Positions 47,069 to 59,029 of a DNA stretch of 64,000 nt are shown here, piece by piece; position 1 is the first letter of the stretch, and each line of letters begins with the position of its first letter. The notes under the pieces are model-generated. The model worked only from the letters and a program-made list of their open reading frames with translations, did no database searches and was not told where the DNA came from. This DNA comes from Dasypus novemcinctus. Taxonomy: Eukaryota > Chordata > Mammalia > Cingulata > Dasypodidae. Where the stretch lies: NCBI RefSeq assembly GCF_030445035.2, contig NC_080682.1:35322770-35386769 (forward strand), written 5' to 3'. The translations under genes and the position numbers were made by a program.

Positions 47069-48879
47069 ATTATACAAGAGGCAGAGACAGTGTAACCTGC
47101 TTTGCCTGTGGTGGGGAACTGAGAAACTAGAAACCAAAGGATGATGCTGTATCAGAACACTGGAAACATTTTCCCAAGTGTCCCTTTTGGAAAATTCTCT
47201 AGAAACACCGAGGTTTAACATTTCAAATTTGAGCATTCAGACACATGCGTCAAGACTGAGAAAATTTATTTACGGCCTCCTAGTGTTCCAGTTCACCCTG
47301 AGCAGCTTCCAAGTGCTGGTCTTTATTACGTAGGTCACAATGATGATATCAATTGCTTTTCTTGTGACAGCGGCTTGAGATATTGGGAATCTGGAGATGA
47401 TCCATGGGTAGACCATGCCAAGTAGTTTTCAAGATATGAGTTCTTGATACATATGAAAGAGCAGGATATTGTTAATAAAGATTCAAGCTAAGTATCCTCA
47501 TCATCTTAAACAGTTGTTGTCAACTTCAGTCATTTCTGGAGATAAAAATGCTGATCCACAAATTATTTATGTTGGATCTATAGAAAATTCTTCAGAAGAT
47601 GCTGTCATGATGAATATAGCTGTTGTTCAAGTGGCCTTGGAAATGGGCTTCAGTAGAAGCCTGGTAAAACAAAGAGTTGAGAGTAAAATCCTAACTGGAG
47701 AGAATTATAAAACAGTTAGTGACATCGTGTCATCACTTCTTAATGCCAAAGATGGAAAAGGAGAAAAAGAAAAGGAAAGACAAATTAAAGAAATGGCATT
47801 AGATGACCTGTTGTTAATTTGGAAGAATAGAATGGCTCTCTTTCAGCAACCAACATGTGTGCTTCCTATCCTGAGCAATCTCTTAACAACCAATGTCATT
47901 AATATATAGGAATATGATATTATTAAACTAATAACATTGATACTTTTAAAAGCAAGATAATATATTCATACTGTTTTAGTTAAAGGAAATGCTGCAGCCA
48001 ATATCTTCAAAAGATATCTTAAAGAAATCAACTCTACATTATAAAATGAATATATTGGTGGAAAAGAATATTAAGAATATCCTGACAGAAGATGTTTCAG
48101 GTTTGTCACTGGAAGAACAGCTGACAAAATTCAAGAAGAAAGAACATGTAAAGAAGTTTCTATTGTATTCATTCCTTGTGGTCATCTGGTAGTATTCCAG
48201 AAATATGCTCCTTTTTTAAGAAAATGTCCTATTTACAAAGGTATAACAGAGTGTAGTGTCTGTACATTTCTTTCATTAAAAATATAGATTATATAAGAGT
48301 GTATATAGAAAAGTCCTTAAAATATTGAACATTTGGGGTCATCTAAATAAAGAAGGAATGTTTTTTCAGTAACATTCATTTCTTCTACACTGTTTTGGTA
48401 TTAGTAAATCTTATTTTCAAAAAAAATTCATAGTATCATATCATATTTAGTCTTGATCTCTGCATATTTGCAAGGGAAGATTTATACTTGAAGAGCTATA
48501 TTTGTGTATATGTGTAAACATAGGAGGTATAAAAGTACTAATCACAGTGCTGTGTTATCATTTCAGCAGTTACTGTGCTTGGTAATCTTTCAGAAAGCTT
48601 TGAGTACTCCATAGCAGAGTAGTTTAAAAGAACTGGAAACCAGAACTCTGAAATTTTTCAGAATTATGGTGTCAAATTCTCTTTGGTGCTTTTCATTTGT
48701 GTTGTAAAAATTTTATCTTACTGTGAAAATACCTTTTTCCTAATTTGTGAGAAACATATTAAAAAGACATAAAATATTAAGCTATGAGAAGCAACATTAT
48801 ACTAAAACTTTATTTTCTTGATTATGATTTTTTGAGATTATTTTTCTGAAATAAAGAAAAAATCTACTTCAAAAGTATT

Positions 48880-49330
48880 AATGTATTTCTAAATATCCAA
48901 CTCTTACAATAATTAAAATATTTGAATCATTCTAGGATCATATTTAAGCCTTCTAATATTCAAATAAATGTTTCAAATTGTTAAGATCAAAGTTCTAAAT
49001 AAATGTATCCCCTTGTTTATCAATCTCTTTCAAATTAACAATACTAATATTTCTTAGGAAATAAAGTGATGAATACCAGGAAGAAAGATGTACTCTCTTA
49101 TGCCTAAACATATCTGGCCAATAATTCATTCAACAAATAACACAAAAATAGACATAGGGTTAACATGCTTGAAATTCTTCAATTTTTATCCTAAAAGTAG
49201 AATCCAAGTGGTGAGAAACAGCATTCTCCTTTAATTTGCTCTCAAAACTCAATATGGACTAATGCCTTATTTAACTTTCAAGTTAATTACTTTCACTGTT
49301 CACATCTCACCTAAGTGCTTTCTCTCTAGA
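48880..49330. other. Spacer with no recognised feature
   Basis: AT-rich sequence downstream of the retrocopy. No gene or repeat recognised. Confidence 0.4.
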
Positions 49331-49334
49331 TTTT

Positions 49335-49495
49335 TTAAAATATATTTTTATTTATTTATTTTTAAATTTAATTCATTTTAAAAATATATTACATTCAAAA
49401 ATTATTGGATGTGTCATGATGATGGGGGAGAGTGTTGCTGTGGGGGGAGTGTTGGGGTGGGGGAGAAGAGGGGGTGAATGTGGATCTCTCTAGTT
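49335..49495 (+). mobile_element. LINE-1 3' tail, second subfamily
   Basis: 'GATGTGTCATGATGATGGGGG', 'GAGTGTTGCTGTGGGGGGAG' and a G-rich run are the reverse complement of the tail at 11,962-12,035. The two opposite-facing copies belong to one subfamily. Confidence 0.65.
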
Positions 49496-49804
49496 TTAAT
49501 ACACAGATTTCCCAGCATGCATGGAACCTCTCTTTCATATCATTTAAAACAGTCATTATTTCCTATTTATTGTTGTGAATATTTAATTACTATCTACCAC
49601 TATACTGACACTATAAATTGAATAAAGACAGAATTCAGTCTGATTGTCAACGTAATTGTATCACCAGGACAAAATAAGATCTGAAACATATAGTTTACTG
49701 AGAAAATATTTTTGATTAAATAGTGAGTCAAGTAATAAATAACAGTGAATAGCAATTTTAAGCAATAATATGCAGCTTTGAATTTACTGTACATCATAGA
49801 GTTA

Positions 49805-49990
49805 CATTATACTAAGTCATTTATCCTCACAACAACTGTAAGAGGCTGTTCTATTGTAACCTATAGTCACAGTTGAGGAAACAGAGGAACATAAACTCTA
49901 AGGCATGTACTCAAGTTCTCATAGCTCTTAAGAATGATACAAGGGTTGAAATCTGAACTTCTTGGCTACAGAATCCTTGCTTTTAAGCAC
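49805..49990 (+). repeat. MIR-like SINE
   Basis: Classic MIR core order: 'TCATTTATCCTCACAACAACTGTAAGAGG', 'CACAGTTGAGGAAACAGAGGAAC', 'CATAGCTCTTAAGAATG' and 'GAATCCTTGCTTTT'. Confidence 0.8.
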
Positions 49991-50079
49991 GTTAACACGT
50001 AGAATGAAAGAATGGGCTGATTTTTCTACTTTGCTAACTGCATTATAAGTCCTCCAGAAAACGTCATATGTAGCACAAT

Positions 50080-51010
50080 CTATATTTGGTCAAGCTAGAA
50101 ACAAGGGAGAAAAAGGAAAGAGGGTAAGAAATACTATATAAATATTTTCCACTGGATTTGAGAAATAATTGAACTCTTTTAGAGCCTACGTGATCAATAT
50201 GTCAAAGACAATAAAGAATGTAGAAAATTAGAATTGATAGTAGTAGAATAAGGAAAGACAAAGAAAAAAATACAGTGAATGATATCCAACTGCTATGAGA
50301 CATATCAAACATTTAATATATATGTATGCAAAATATACATACATTAAAATAAGAATAGAGAGGGACTGCCTCAGTCAGACAAAATATTAAAGGAGATAAT
50401 GGCAAAAACTTTTCCAGAAATAAAGAAAGACATCTAAAAATGCTAGAAAGCTTCAGGAATGATAACTACAAATAGCAAATCAACTGACAAGAAAACATAT
50501 AGAGTCATTGTTCTCACCACTGTGAAACAAACAAATAGAAAATTATGAAGGCAGGGGAATATACATATCTCATGCAGAGGAAAAACCATGAGAATTACAC
50601 CAGTCTTGTCATCAAAAATGTTAAAACCAGAACATAATGGAGAGACATGTTTAAAGTACTGAAATACAATAACTGTCATTAGGGAATTCAATACCAACTG
50701 AAATATCTTTTAAATATAAAAGACAAAATAGATCTTTTCATGGAAATTAATACTTACACAAACACAGAGAGAAATAATATATAGCTAGCAGTATTATACT
50801 TCAATATTTTCCAGGCAGAAAGAATAAATAATGACTCTTGTGTCTATCGAAAGAAATAATAATTCTATAAATGTAAAATTCAAAGGAAATATAATTGTTG
50901 GATTTTTAACTATTTAATTGATCTAAAAATAGAACTTAGATTGATGCATTTTGGAGTCTGAGCCATAAATACAAGTAAAGTTATGACAAATTATCACAAA
51001 CAAAGTATAG
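50080..51010 (+). mobile_element. Ancient L1M-type LINE fragment
   Basis: Same part of L1M as 5,690-6,300: 'GGCAAAAACTTTTCCAGAAATAAAG', 'CACAGAGAGAAATAATATATAGC', 'CACCAGTCTTGTCATCAAAAATG' and 'AGTACTGAAATACAATAACTG'. No open frame survives. The antisense frame 50,443-50,697 is not a gene. Confidence 0.65.
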
Positions 51011-51124
51011 TTAATAAAAATAAGAGCCCACAAAGATAGAAAGATGCTCTCTATATAAGAAGAAGCAAATGTGTATTCAAGATAATAAATAACTCAGAAA
51101 GGCCTACAATTGAAAATAAATGCT

Positions 51125-51346
51125 TGGGAAGCAGATGTAGCTCAAGTGGTTGAGTGCCTGCTTTCCATGTATGAGGTCCAGGGTTCGATTCCTGGTAACT
51201 CCTAAAAACAAAACAAACAAAAAAAATCAACTCTCCTTGGGAGCAGATGTTGCCCAATGGTTGAGTGCCCACTTCCCATGTATGAGGTCCTGGGTTCAAG
51301 CCCTGGTATCTCCTAAAAAATAAATAAATGAATAAATAAATAAATG
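51125..51346 (+). mobile_element. Xenarthran tRNA-derived SINE, tandem (dimeric) arrangement
   Basis: Two tRNA-like units, 51,125-51,203 and 51,237-51,314, are separated by an A-rich linker and followed by an (AAAT)n tail to about 51,346. Unit 1 has an A box (TAGCTCAAGTGG, 51,138-51,149) and a B box (GGTTCGATTCC, 51,182-51,192). Unit 2 has a B box variant GGTTCAAGCCC at 51,293-51,303. Each unit ends in a CCTGGTAACTCCT-like stem. I recognise this as the armadillo/sloth SINE family derived from a tRNA. It is not a functional tRNA: the acceptor and anticodon stems are decayed and there is no terminator after a mature 3' end. Confidence 0.88.
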
Positions 51347-51704
51347 TTTATGAAGGACATAACTCTAATTGCAAATAAAAACAAAAAGAAATTGCAATAA
51401 ATAAAATTGTATAAACATTTTTATTTCAGAGCAAAAAAAGGTGTACTAAAGTAATTTTGTTATTGATATATGGGAAGGCACAATTTTTAAAAATAAGTTG
51501 AGAAAAAATAAGTATAATGAAGGCTTTTTTATAAGACGTAAGTATAATGAAGATTTCATTAAATTAAATTATTTTAATTACCAGAACATTGCTAAACATT
51601 TTACTCTTGAACTTTATTTTAAACATTCAAAAAACATTTTGTAAAAACAACCAGATATAATTTTATGAAGAAAATCTTAATATAAATTTCAGAAGAAAAC
51701 ATTT

Positions 51705-51790
51705 GTTTTTTAGGTACTGAAACTGGGGATTGAACTGGAAACTCGTATGTGGGAAGCTGGCACTCAACCACTTGAGCTACATCCACTCCA
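51705..51790 (-). mobile_element. Xenarthran tRNA-derived SINE, single unit
   Basis: The reverse complement of the units at 51.1-51.3 kb. The minus strand reads 'GGAGTGGATGTAGCTCAAGTGG' and the B-box region 'CCAGTTCAATCCCCAG', with a short A tail towards 51,705. The frame 51,619-51,813 overlaps it and is not a gene. Confidence 0.85.
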
Positions 51791-52819
51791 GAAAAACAAA
51801 TTTTATAATACAATTGCTTGAAGGCAAATGATAGATCTATTTATAACTACAAAAGTTTAAATAAGCAAAAAATCAAATCCTTGAAAAGTAAAAATGTACT
51901 TTTTAAAAATAACCTTTGAATAACAGAGAAAAAATAAAGTTGCATTTTCAGATTATAGAGAGGTTATTTTCTTTAAAATTGAAACTTTAGAATTTACCTT
52001 TTTTAAAATTTAAGAAATTCCGGAAGATATTAATTCCCTGAATATTCTTAGTTTTTACAACATTCCTCTATTAAAAAGTTTAAAACAAAGGAAACAAGAA
52101 TTAACTCAATAATTTGTTTATTTTTTAAAGAACTTTAAAATCTATAGAAATCAGGATAATGAGAACAATTTTATGAAATACAAATAATTTTAATTAAATA
52201 CACAGCTTATTGACACATTACAGAAAGGTAGGTTTTTTTCAAATATTTAGCAATTAGACACCGAATATGTATTACTGTATGCACATTTTTAACCTGGCAA
52301 ATTTACAAAATTCCAAGTCTTAAAGCTTTGCAAGATAGTCTTTATTTTGCCAATTTACCATGAACATATTAATCTAACAGGTTTAAATGACAGAGAAATT
52401 CTCAAAAGTTTTAAGAAGTGGAAACAGAAAATGCAAAAGATAACACAAAAAATAACCAAGATTTGTTTGTAAGTATAATATATGAATATGAGTAAGTCTA
52501 GAATAACATGCACAAAACTTTAAGTATTTGTAGGGAATTTCTGTTTTCTTAAATATTTTTCAATATTTCTAAATTTTCTTCACTGATAACATATAACATA
52601 ATTTCTATAACTTAATTATCTCTCAATATTTTATTTAGCTCCAGGGCCAAATGTTTGAAACATTGACTTCTTTCATTTTTCATTTTTAACTATTTCTTGT
52701 TTATTACTTAAGTTAACAAAACCAATTTATAAAACCTTGTGAATATTCATTATAACAAAAGCCACTGTGCATTCAAGGTATCACAAAAAATGCAAGTATC
52801 CACCTTAGATACTGTACTG

Positions 52820-53010
52820 CATCAAATGCTTTATATTTCTCATTTGATTTAATCCTAATAACTCTAAAGAGCAGGAATTAGTATTTATCTTGTGCAGTTG
52901 AGGAAAATGAGGGTTAAATTATGAGGGACTTATTAAGAGTCATGCAGTAAACATGGGATCAAATCTAAAATCTAAACCCTGGAATGAAAGATTCCTAAGG
53001 AAGCATTTTC
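52820..53010 (+). repeat. MIR-like SINE remnant (copy B counterpart)
   Basis: 'TTTGATTTAATCCTAATAACTCTAAAG', 'GTTGAGGAAAATGAGGGTTAAA' and 'AGTCATGCAGTAAACATGGGATC' keep the MIR order and correspond to 2,480-2,700 in copy A. Confidence 0.65.
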
Positions 53011-53406
53011 AACCACTGCACTGTATTTCTTCTCTATATCTTAAATGAATTGTGTCTGGGAAATATTATTGTATCAAAATGTAGCTATATTCCATAATAA
53101 AATTCTCTGATTGTAACATGCATGGGGATTTAAGTGAAATAATTTAAAAAGACAACATTACATTTTTTTTATTTTGCACATCAGTTGTCTTTAACAAAAA
53201 CACTTACATTTAGGTGACAGGTTTAAAATATATATTATTGTGCATTTCAAAATGGATTGTTAAAACATATTTATGGAACTATTAAAGATTATGTTTGGTC
53301 AAGTAAAGGATGGCTCAACAGAAATACAAACTAAAGGATTTGGGCATTTTAGAGAGAATCCAAGTAAATACTCAACAGGACGAAACAAAAGCTGCAGGCA
53401 TCACTA

Positions 53407-54336
53407 TCACTTCAATTGCCAGGAATCCCCTCTGTTCTGCATGACTCTAATGAGAGCATTTTTCGCTCCTTTGTTCCTAAGACTATAAATGAGTAGATTC
53501 ACCATAGTATAAAACACAGAGGCCACTTGATCCTTTCCCAAGGAGTAGGACTTTTCTGGTTTCAGAGAAGTAAAAATTATGGTGCCATAAAAGACGGTGA
53601 CTCCCAAGAGGTGGGAGGTACAAGTAGAGAAGGCTTTGCACTTTCCGAGGTGGAGTTAATTTTCAGGATAGTAAAGAGAATGGATAAGTAGGACACAGGG
53701 ACAGTAATAAGAGACGCCCTAAATGTGGAACCAGCGAAAATGAGTAACATATTTACAATGCTATGAGTGCCAGTGCAGGACAGGGCTAAAACTGGGTTGT
53801 GTTGCAGAAGTGATGGATCACGTCGGATTTGCAAAAATGCAAACTATTCATGCAAAGAACATTGACCAAGGAGTCAATAAAGCCAGTTACATAAGACCTG
53901 GTAATAAGGGCACGGCAAAGACAACTGAACATAACTACTGGGGAGTGAAGAGGATTGCAGATAGCTACTAATGGTCATAAACCTTTGAAGAGAGAAGCAA
54001 ACACACAGTGGCACCCAAGAAGATGAAAAATGACATCTGGGTGAAGCAGCCTTTGAATGAAATAAACTTGCTAGAAGTCAGTAAGTTCTCTAAGGTTTTA
54101 AGTGTGTTGATGGCTGAGTAACTGAGGTCCGCAATGACAGGTGACTGAGGAAAATAATACATGGGGGTGTGAAGCTGGAGATATGGGCGAATTATCAGAA
54201 CCATCCCTGCATTCCCCAGCACAGTAATCAGGTATAAGAGGGAAAACAGCTTAAAGAGGACCTGAGGAATTTCTTCAGAGTCTTCCAATCCCATAAAGAT
54301 GAAGTCAGGTACATTTGTGTCATTCCTACTTCCCAT
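53407..54336 (-). pseudogene. Olfactory receptor pseudogene, OR8H-like (second copy)
   Basis: An intronless odorant receptor remnant. The likely start is the Met at 54,336 ([17 protein letters not shown]), and an open upstream ATG lies at 54,348. The frame stays open through TM1 ([11 protein letters not shown]), [10 protein letters not shown]2-3 and [14 protein letters not shown] to KVYDH. At that point (about 53,968) a single-base deletion in the DRY region breaks it. Further damage includes a deletion near 53,800 in the EL2 region and a frameshift near 53,645. An apparent in-frame loss of 12 bases removes the Pro-containing part of the TM7 motif (YTMV joins [10 protein letters not shown]). 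The C-terminus [18 protein letters not shown] ends at 53,407. It is the paralogue of 3,108-4,027, with independent disabling mutations. Confidence 0.92.
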
Positions 54337-55849
54337 AATAGCGTTCAACTGTTGTAAAATATTGAGAAATCTAAGGCAATACTTAACATGAATGACTTCA
54401 CAAAGGCTTTTGTGTAGATGAATGATCTGGCATTTTAAAATTTTTGTTTAGGGCTTCTAGACGTTCCTAACAAAGAGCATCTTGCAAAATATGACTGAAC
54501 AATTTTAGTGTTACTGCCAAACATGTTAGTAGTAAATCATCATTGTATGTTACATAACAGATGTTAATATATATTGCCTAAGTAGAAAGGACCTGACACT
54601 AATATAAATGCTTCTTTTTATTAACACATTTAACCCACCAGGAACTATTACTTGTAGGTCTTATTATTAGCCACATTTTTAGGTGAGAAAAAGGCAGAAT
54701 AGTTTTATGTCATATAATAAATATTGACTCTGTGATTCTACCAAGATATTTAGAATTCACAGAACGTAATCATAACACTTAACACCTGTTTATAATTAAT
54801 TTCAGAAAAGTGAGATAAGTGGTAATAATAAACAATAGAAAAAGTTTTAATGTCATTTGTTTCTATTTTGTGTCCATTATTTTTTAACACAAATAACAAA
54901 TCATAAAATCATGAATAAGTTAAAATTATAGATCATATGTAATTTTAATTTCTGGGAGATATCAGATTTCTTCCAATTTATATTTTCCATATATGTACTT
55001 TGCTTGTAGACTCTGATCCCATCAATCCTAGATTTCCATTTCCACAAATCCTGGCTTTACTTAGGTGAAGCATAAATGAAATGCACATGTATGTGCTTCT
55101 AGTAATGTGTCCATTTCATTTGATCTGAACTAAAACCCTCTAATTTTGAGAATAATACCATAATTAAAAGGTGGTGAGCATGTTACTTCCAAGAGTATCT
55201 ATCTAGAATTTTGTCACCCTCAATTTTTTTTCACAAAATATGTAAATCAAATGAAGAGCCAAAAAGTTCTGTAATAAAATATTTGTTCCCTTTGAATTAA
55301 ATTAGTATTAATTTTTTGAGCATGCATTTTGGTTTTATCTTGAGGTAAAATAGATCAACCTAAGATTTTGGGTAATCCCTGATGAAAAGGAAAGTTCATC
55401 TAGAATTATGTCTCACAAGAATTTCAAGGAGCTACAGTGAACATAAGCAGAGCAGAGCAGAACATCCCTTTGTCTTTTACCCTGATAACACCTCTGTACC
55501 TCTTATATGGAGGATTGCTGATAATCCAATATTTGCTCATGCCCGTGAATCAATTTCCAAGGAAGATTTTTTGGCATGACACCGGGAAAATAGTTCAACA
55601 TATGTAATAGAGAATTGTCTTTCCCTTAGGAGCCACATAATTTTGAGCAAGAGTTTTTGGTATTGCTTTGTAATGCTCTAATTTTTTGAAGGGTACAGAG
55701 AAGGTATTTCTAGAGAAAAATTTAATTACTCTGTGACTTAAAGGATAGGTCATTATCCATCAGGGAAAAAGTAGTACATTTTTCACAATAAGACATGTTT
55801 ATATTTAAAAGTGTGACATTCTCAAGGGAATAACATTGTTCATTACACA

Positions 55850-57010
55850 ACAATTCAAAAATAACAAAGAAAATAAAAAGCATTCGTAACTGTTGTTAAT
55901 CTTCACATGTACTTTTTCCAATTATTTTTCTGTGTGTATATAATGCTTATTTATAGGTATACTTATATATTTGCATAACTTTATCATACTGATTTTCAGT
56001 AGCTTATACTGATTTTCTCACTAAATAATTATAATTCACCTTGACCTAAGTTAAATTAACCTTTTGTAAAACCTACAGTTTCATGTATTTTGTATTGGAT
56101 GGTGCCCATAGTTAACTTCCTTCTAGGAGTGTGCACCGGCTGATGAATGGGTGTTTTTGAGGCATCATGTGCAAAACATGGTACAGACTCTTCATTCTGT
56201 TTGTCAGTCACCTAATTCATCTATACAGCAGATGTATTATTGTATTTATCTATTACAATATTTGTGCATTTAAAAAAATATAGTATATTTGGTTTTATTT
56301 TGTTAAAAGGAAAATAAAAATAAATGCTGAGACTTGTGGTATTTAATTTAATGGATAAATCTCACTTTTTCTAAACATAATCAGTCCAAATATTTTCTCT
56401 CAAATTTTGCATTAATTAATGTTAATGAAATCAACTTACATATAGACTGAGATGTAATTCTCAGGGGAAAACTTTTCACACTCCAGAATTTCGGGAGCGA
56501 ATTCGCCATGTGAATAAAGACATTACAAATTATCTTTTATGAACTTTTGGAAGTGCAATTTTTTATTCATCAAATTTTAGTGAGGTGAGACAGATTTATT
56601 AGGAGACTAAAATGTCACCATCAGTTTATTTGATAGTAGGTAACCTTGGGTTAAAACCAAATTAGAGTTTATAGGTAGTTTTCTATATTATGACACCTCA
56701 GAAACAATGCTTGCTCCTTGCAAAATCACCTGTTTTTTATTCCCAGCGTTGAAAACAATTTTATAGCCATTAATGTTAGTTTTTATATAAAATAAAGCCA
56801 AAGAATGACAAATTTACAGAAATAATGATTTTTAAATTGTTAATATTGAATCTTTATTGCCTGGATTCCAACAGAACATTTCTAAAAGGAATATGATTTT
56901 GGCAGAAAATTAGGAGTAAGAAACAGAAAGGGAATTTGAATACTTGTCCTAGATGACAACAAAATTTTGGCACTTTATTTCAGAAAACTTCTCAATTTTA
57001 TTATTTTTTG
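55850..57010. other. Spacer with no recognised gene
   Basis: AT-rich sequence without a recognisable frame or repeat family. Confidence 0.4.
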
Positions 57011-58380
57011 AATTTCTATTGCTCCAGTCAGTCAATTTTTGATTCACTTGTATTGAAGTTCTATTAAGCATTTTTACATCTTTATGGTAAATTGGATCTT
57101 TATTATTTTATACTATCCATCATATCTCTTTAATACAGAGGTCTTCTTTGTAATATAACATAGCAATAGCAGTTTCTATATGCTTGTATTTACAAATATA
57201 TATTTATTCTTCATTGTACTTTTTCCTATCTCTTATGAATATGATATAATTGTTTATTACTTTTTACTTATCTCAATAATGCTGCCTTTTAATTGGAGTG
57301 ATTGGTCCATTTACATTTTAAATATATATAGATTTGCTATTTTCAGTTTCTGCCATCTGTTTTTGGTCCTTTGCTCCTTCTATTCTGGCTTATTTTAAGT
57401 TAATAAAAAATATGTTATATTGGACCTTTAAAATCATACATCTTTTGATTGTAGTGAATTATTAAATTATTTTAGTGTACTTGAAATTAATATTGTACTT
57501 CTTCACATAAAATGTAAGAACCCTGAAACATTCTATTTCCATTTTCCCTTGTCTTTTCTGCCATTGTGCCATATATTTTACTCTCATATAAGTTACAAAC
57601 CTGAAAATAGAATATTATTATTTTTATTGCATATAGTCAGTTGTCTTTTGCAGAATTTATAAATATTTCCCATTCCTGGTGCTCTTCATTTCTTTTGGTA
57701 GCTTTTCTTGATGATTTTCAGAAAAAAAAATTCTTTTGAATATGCTTCCTACCTATCATACTATAAATTTTTGTTCTGATATCATTTGCTTTTAAGCCTG
57801 AAGAACTTCTGTTAACTTTTTTGTGCTGCAGTATTTTGGCAGCAAACTTCCTGAACTTTCATTTATCTTAAACACTCTGTCACCTTTGCTTTTAAAGACT
57901 GTTTACAGTACATATAGAGTTATTTTGCTTTTTGCCTTCAAACATTTTTTGGACTTTTTTTTGTCTTCTGTTCTTATGGTTTTTGATAGGATGTCAGCCA
58001 TAATTGTATGTGTTTTTTTCCCCGCAAGTAATGTATTCTCCCTCCACTCTTGGTTTCTTTTAACTGTTTTGTATCTTTTAGTTTCAGTAGTCTGAGCATG
58101 ATGTCCTGGGTTTACACCTATTTGTGTGTGTGTGTTTGAGTTGGATTTAACCTGGGTTTTCAGCACTTCTTGAATCTATAGATTGAAATTTTTCTTAAAA
58201 TTCTTATAAGATTTCATCCACTTTTTCCTCATTATTTTATTGACCCACTATGCTATGTTCTTGATTACTTAGTTTGTTTTTGTAGTTTGAAAGTTTGATA
58301 ATGCTTTATTTTTCTGGTTTCAAGATTAGTAATAGATTCCTCTATGCTTCCAATCTACAGTTTAGTTCTTTCATGTAATT
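57010..58380 (-). mobile_element. L1M LINE internal fragment
   Basis: The plus strand reads as reverse-complement L1M: 'TTTTAATTGGAGTGATTGGTCCATTTACA' near 57,288, 'AACTTCTGTTAACTTTTTTGTGCTGCAG' near 57,803, 'GGCAGCAAACTTCCTGAACTTTCA', and 'TGAGCATGATGTCCTGGGTTTACACC' near 58,093. This is the region between the L1M 5' UTR and ORF2. It continues after two insertions at 59,200-60,150. Confidence 0.8.
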
Positions 58381-58382
58381 TT

Positions 58383-58804
58383 TGTCCAAAGTATAGCAAG
58401 GCACTATGGAAAAACGACAGCTTTTCACCCAAATGAGGTGGATATGTCAGAACAAAGAAAGACTCAGACAAGTCCAGTATGGTGAGCAATAAGCATTTAT
58501 TTAGGAAGTATATGTAGGGTCCTCATCTTCAGAAGTGGGCAGAGAAACAACATTTTCTGAGCTCAATTGTCCATGCTTAGAAACGAGAGGAGCCTTTATA
58601 GTGCACGTCTACTTACAGATGTGGAAGGTACATGTGTGGCAGCAGGACTGCTAAGGAATGTAGTATTAAAAGGTTTAATGATCACTCACCAGTTGCGGAC
58701 CAATTCCCCAAGTTTGCCTTTTAACTATTTGGGAATGCTGCTATAATTTGGGGAAGGGAAAGAACAGGAAGTATGGGAGAAAATGCCAAGTTATATACAT
58801 CACA
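58383..58804 (-). mobile_element. Solo LTR of an unassigned endogenous retrovirus
   Basis: This 422-base segment interrupts the L1M. On the minus strand it starts TGTGATG and ends GGACA. It has a TATA box (CTATAAAG, 58,601-58,594) and, 93 bases downstream, an AATAAATGC signal (58,501-58,496). It is unrelated in sequence to the LTRs at 22.7 and 28.1 kb. No clean target duplication is visible (only T-rich flanks). Confidence 0.55.
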
Positions 58805-59029
58805 CTTTTCATTTTAGAAGTTTTTTACTTTCCATTTTGAAACACCTTGAAATATATTTCTATTAACTTCTATATTTACTTATATGGTTCACACAATCTT
58901 GCTTTGTCTTTTTTGTGTGTGTTTTTATTATATACTGTGTGACTGATATATTATAGAGGGTTTGGATTACGTTGTTTTCCTTTAAAGATTATTCAGTTTT
59001 GCACTGGTACACAACGAATTATTGACAGT

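Larger units (their letters stand above)
45017..48870 (+). pseudogene. BIRC2: Processed pseudogene of BIRC2 (cIAP1)
   Basis: An intronless, stop-riddled copy of an inhibitor-of-apoptosis mRNA. The coding part starts at ATG 46,437-46,439 (MHKTTSQ, then a stop, then PGTSHQ). This N-terminus is specific to BIRC2 and not BIRC3. BIR1 follows (AHAGFYYTGVKDKVKCFCCDLMLDN, with the Trp codon changed to a stop), then BIR2 near 47,030-47,180 and BIR3 near 47,310-47,420 ([30 protein letters not shown]). The linker and UBA lie in the frame 47,469-47,909 (ALEMGFSRSLVKQRV), then CARD (NRMALFQQPTCVLPIL), and 47,989-48,192 carries EDVSGLSLEEQL. The RING domain is damaged, losing its first zinc-ligand region. 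Reading ends near 48,278. Loss of all introns shows a retrocopy. The 5' limit (a GC-rich 5' UTR-like block at 45,040-45,180) and the 3' limit are inferred from the expected mRNA length. Confidence 0.9.
51870..55840. repeat. Segmental duplication block, copy B (OR8H-like pseudogene and flanks)
   Basis: Partner of 1,560-5,640; landmarks are listed there. Small insertions and deletions shift the register, but order and orientation are preserved from end to end. Beyond 55,840 the similarity to copy A ends, where copy A meets an L1M fragment. Confidence 0.85.

Noticed and set aside
51125-51314. tRNA genes (good B boxes)
   Set aside because: Tandem arrangement, A-rich linkers and (AAAT)n tail, with degraded tRNA stems, show SINE units rather than functional tRNAs.
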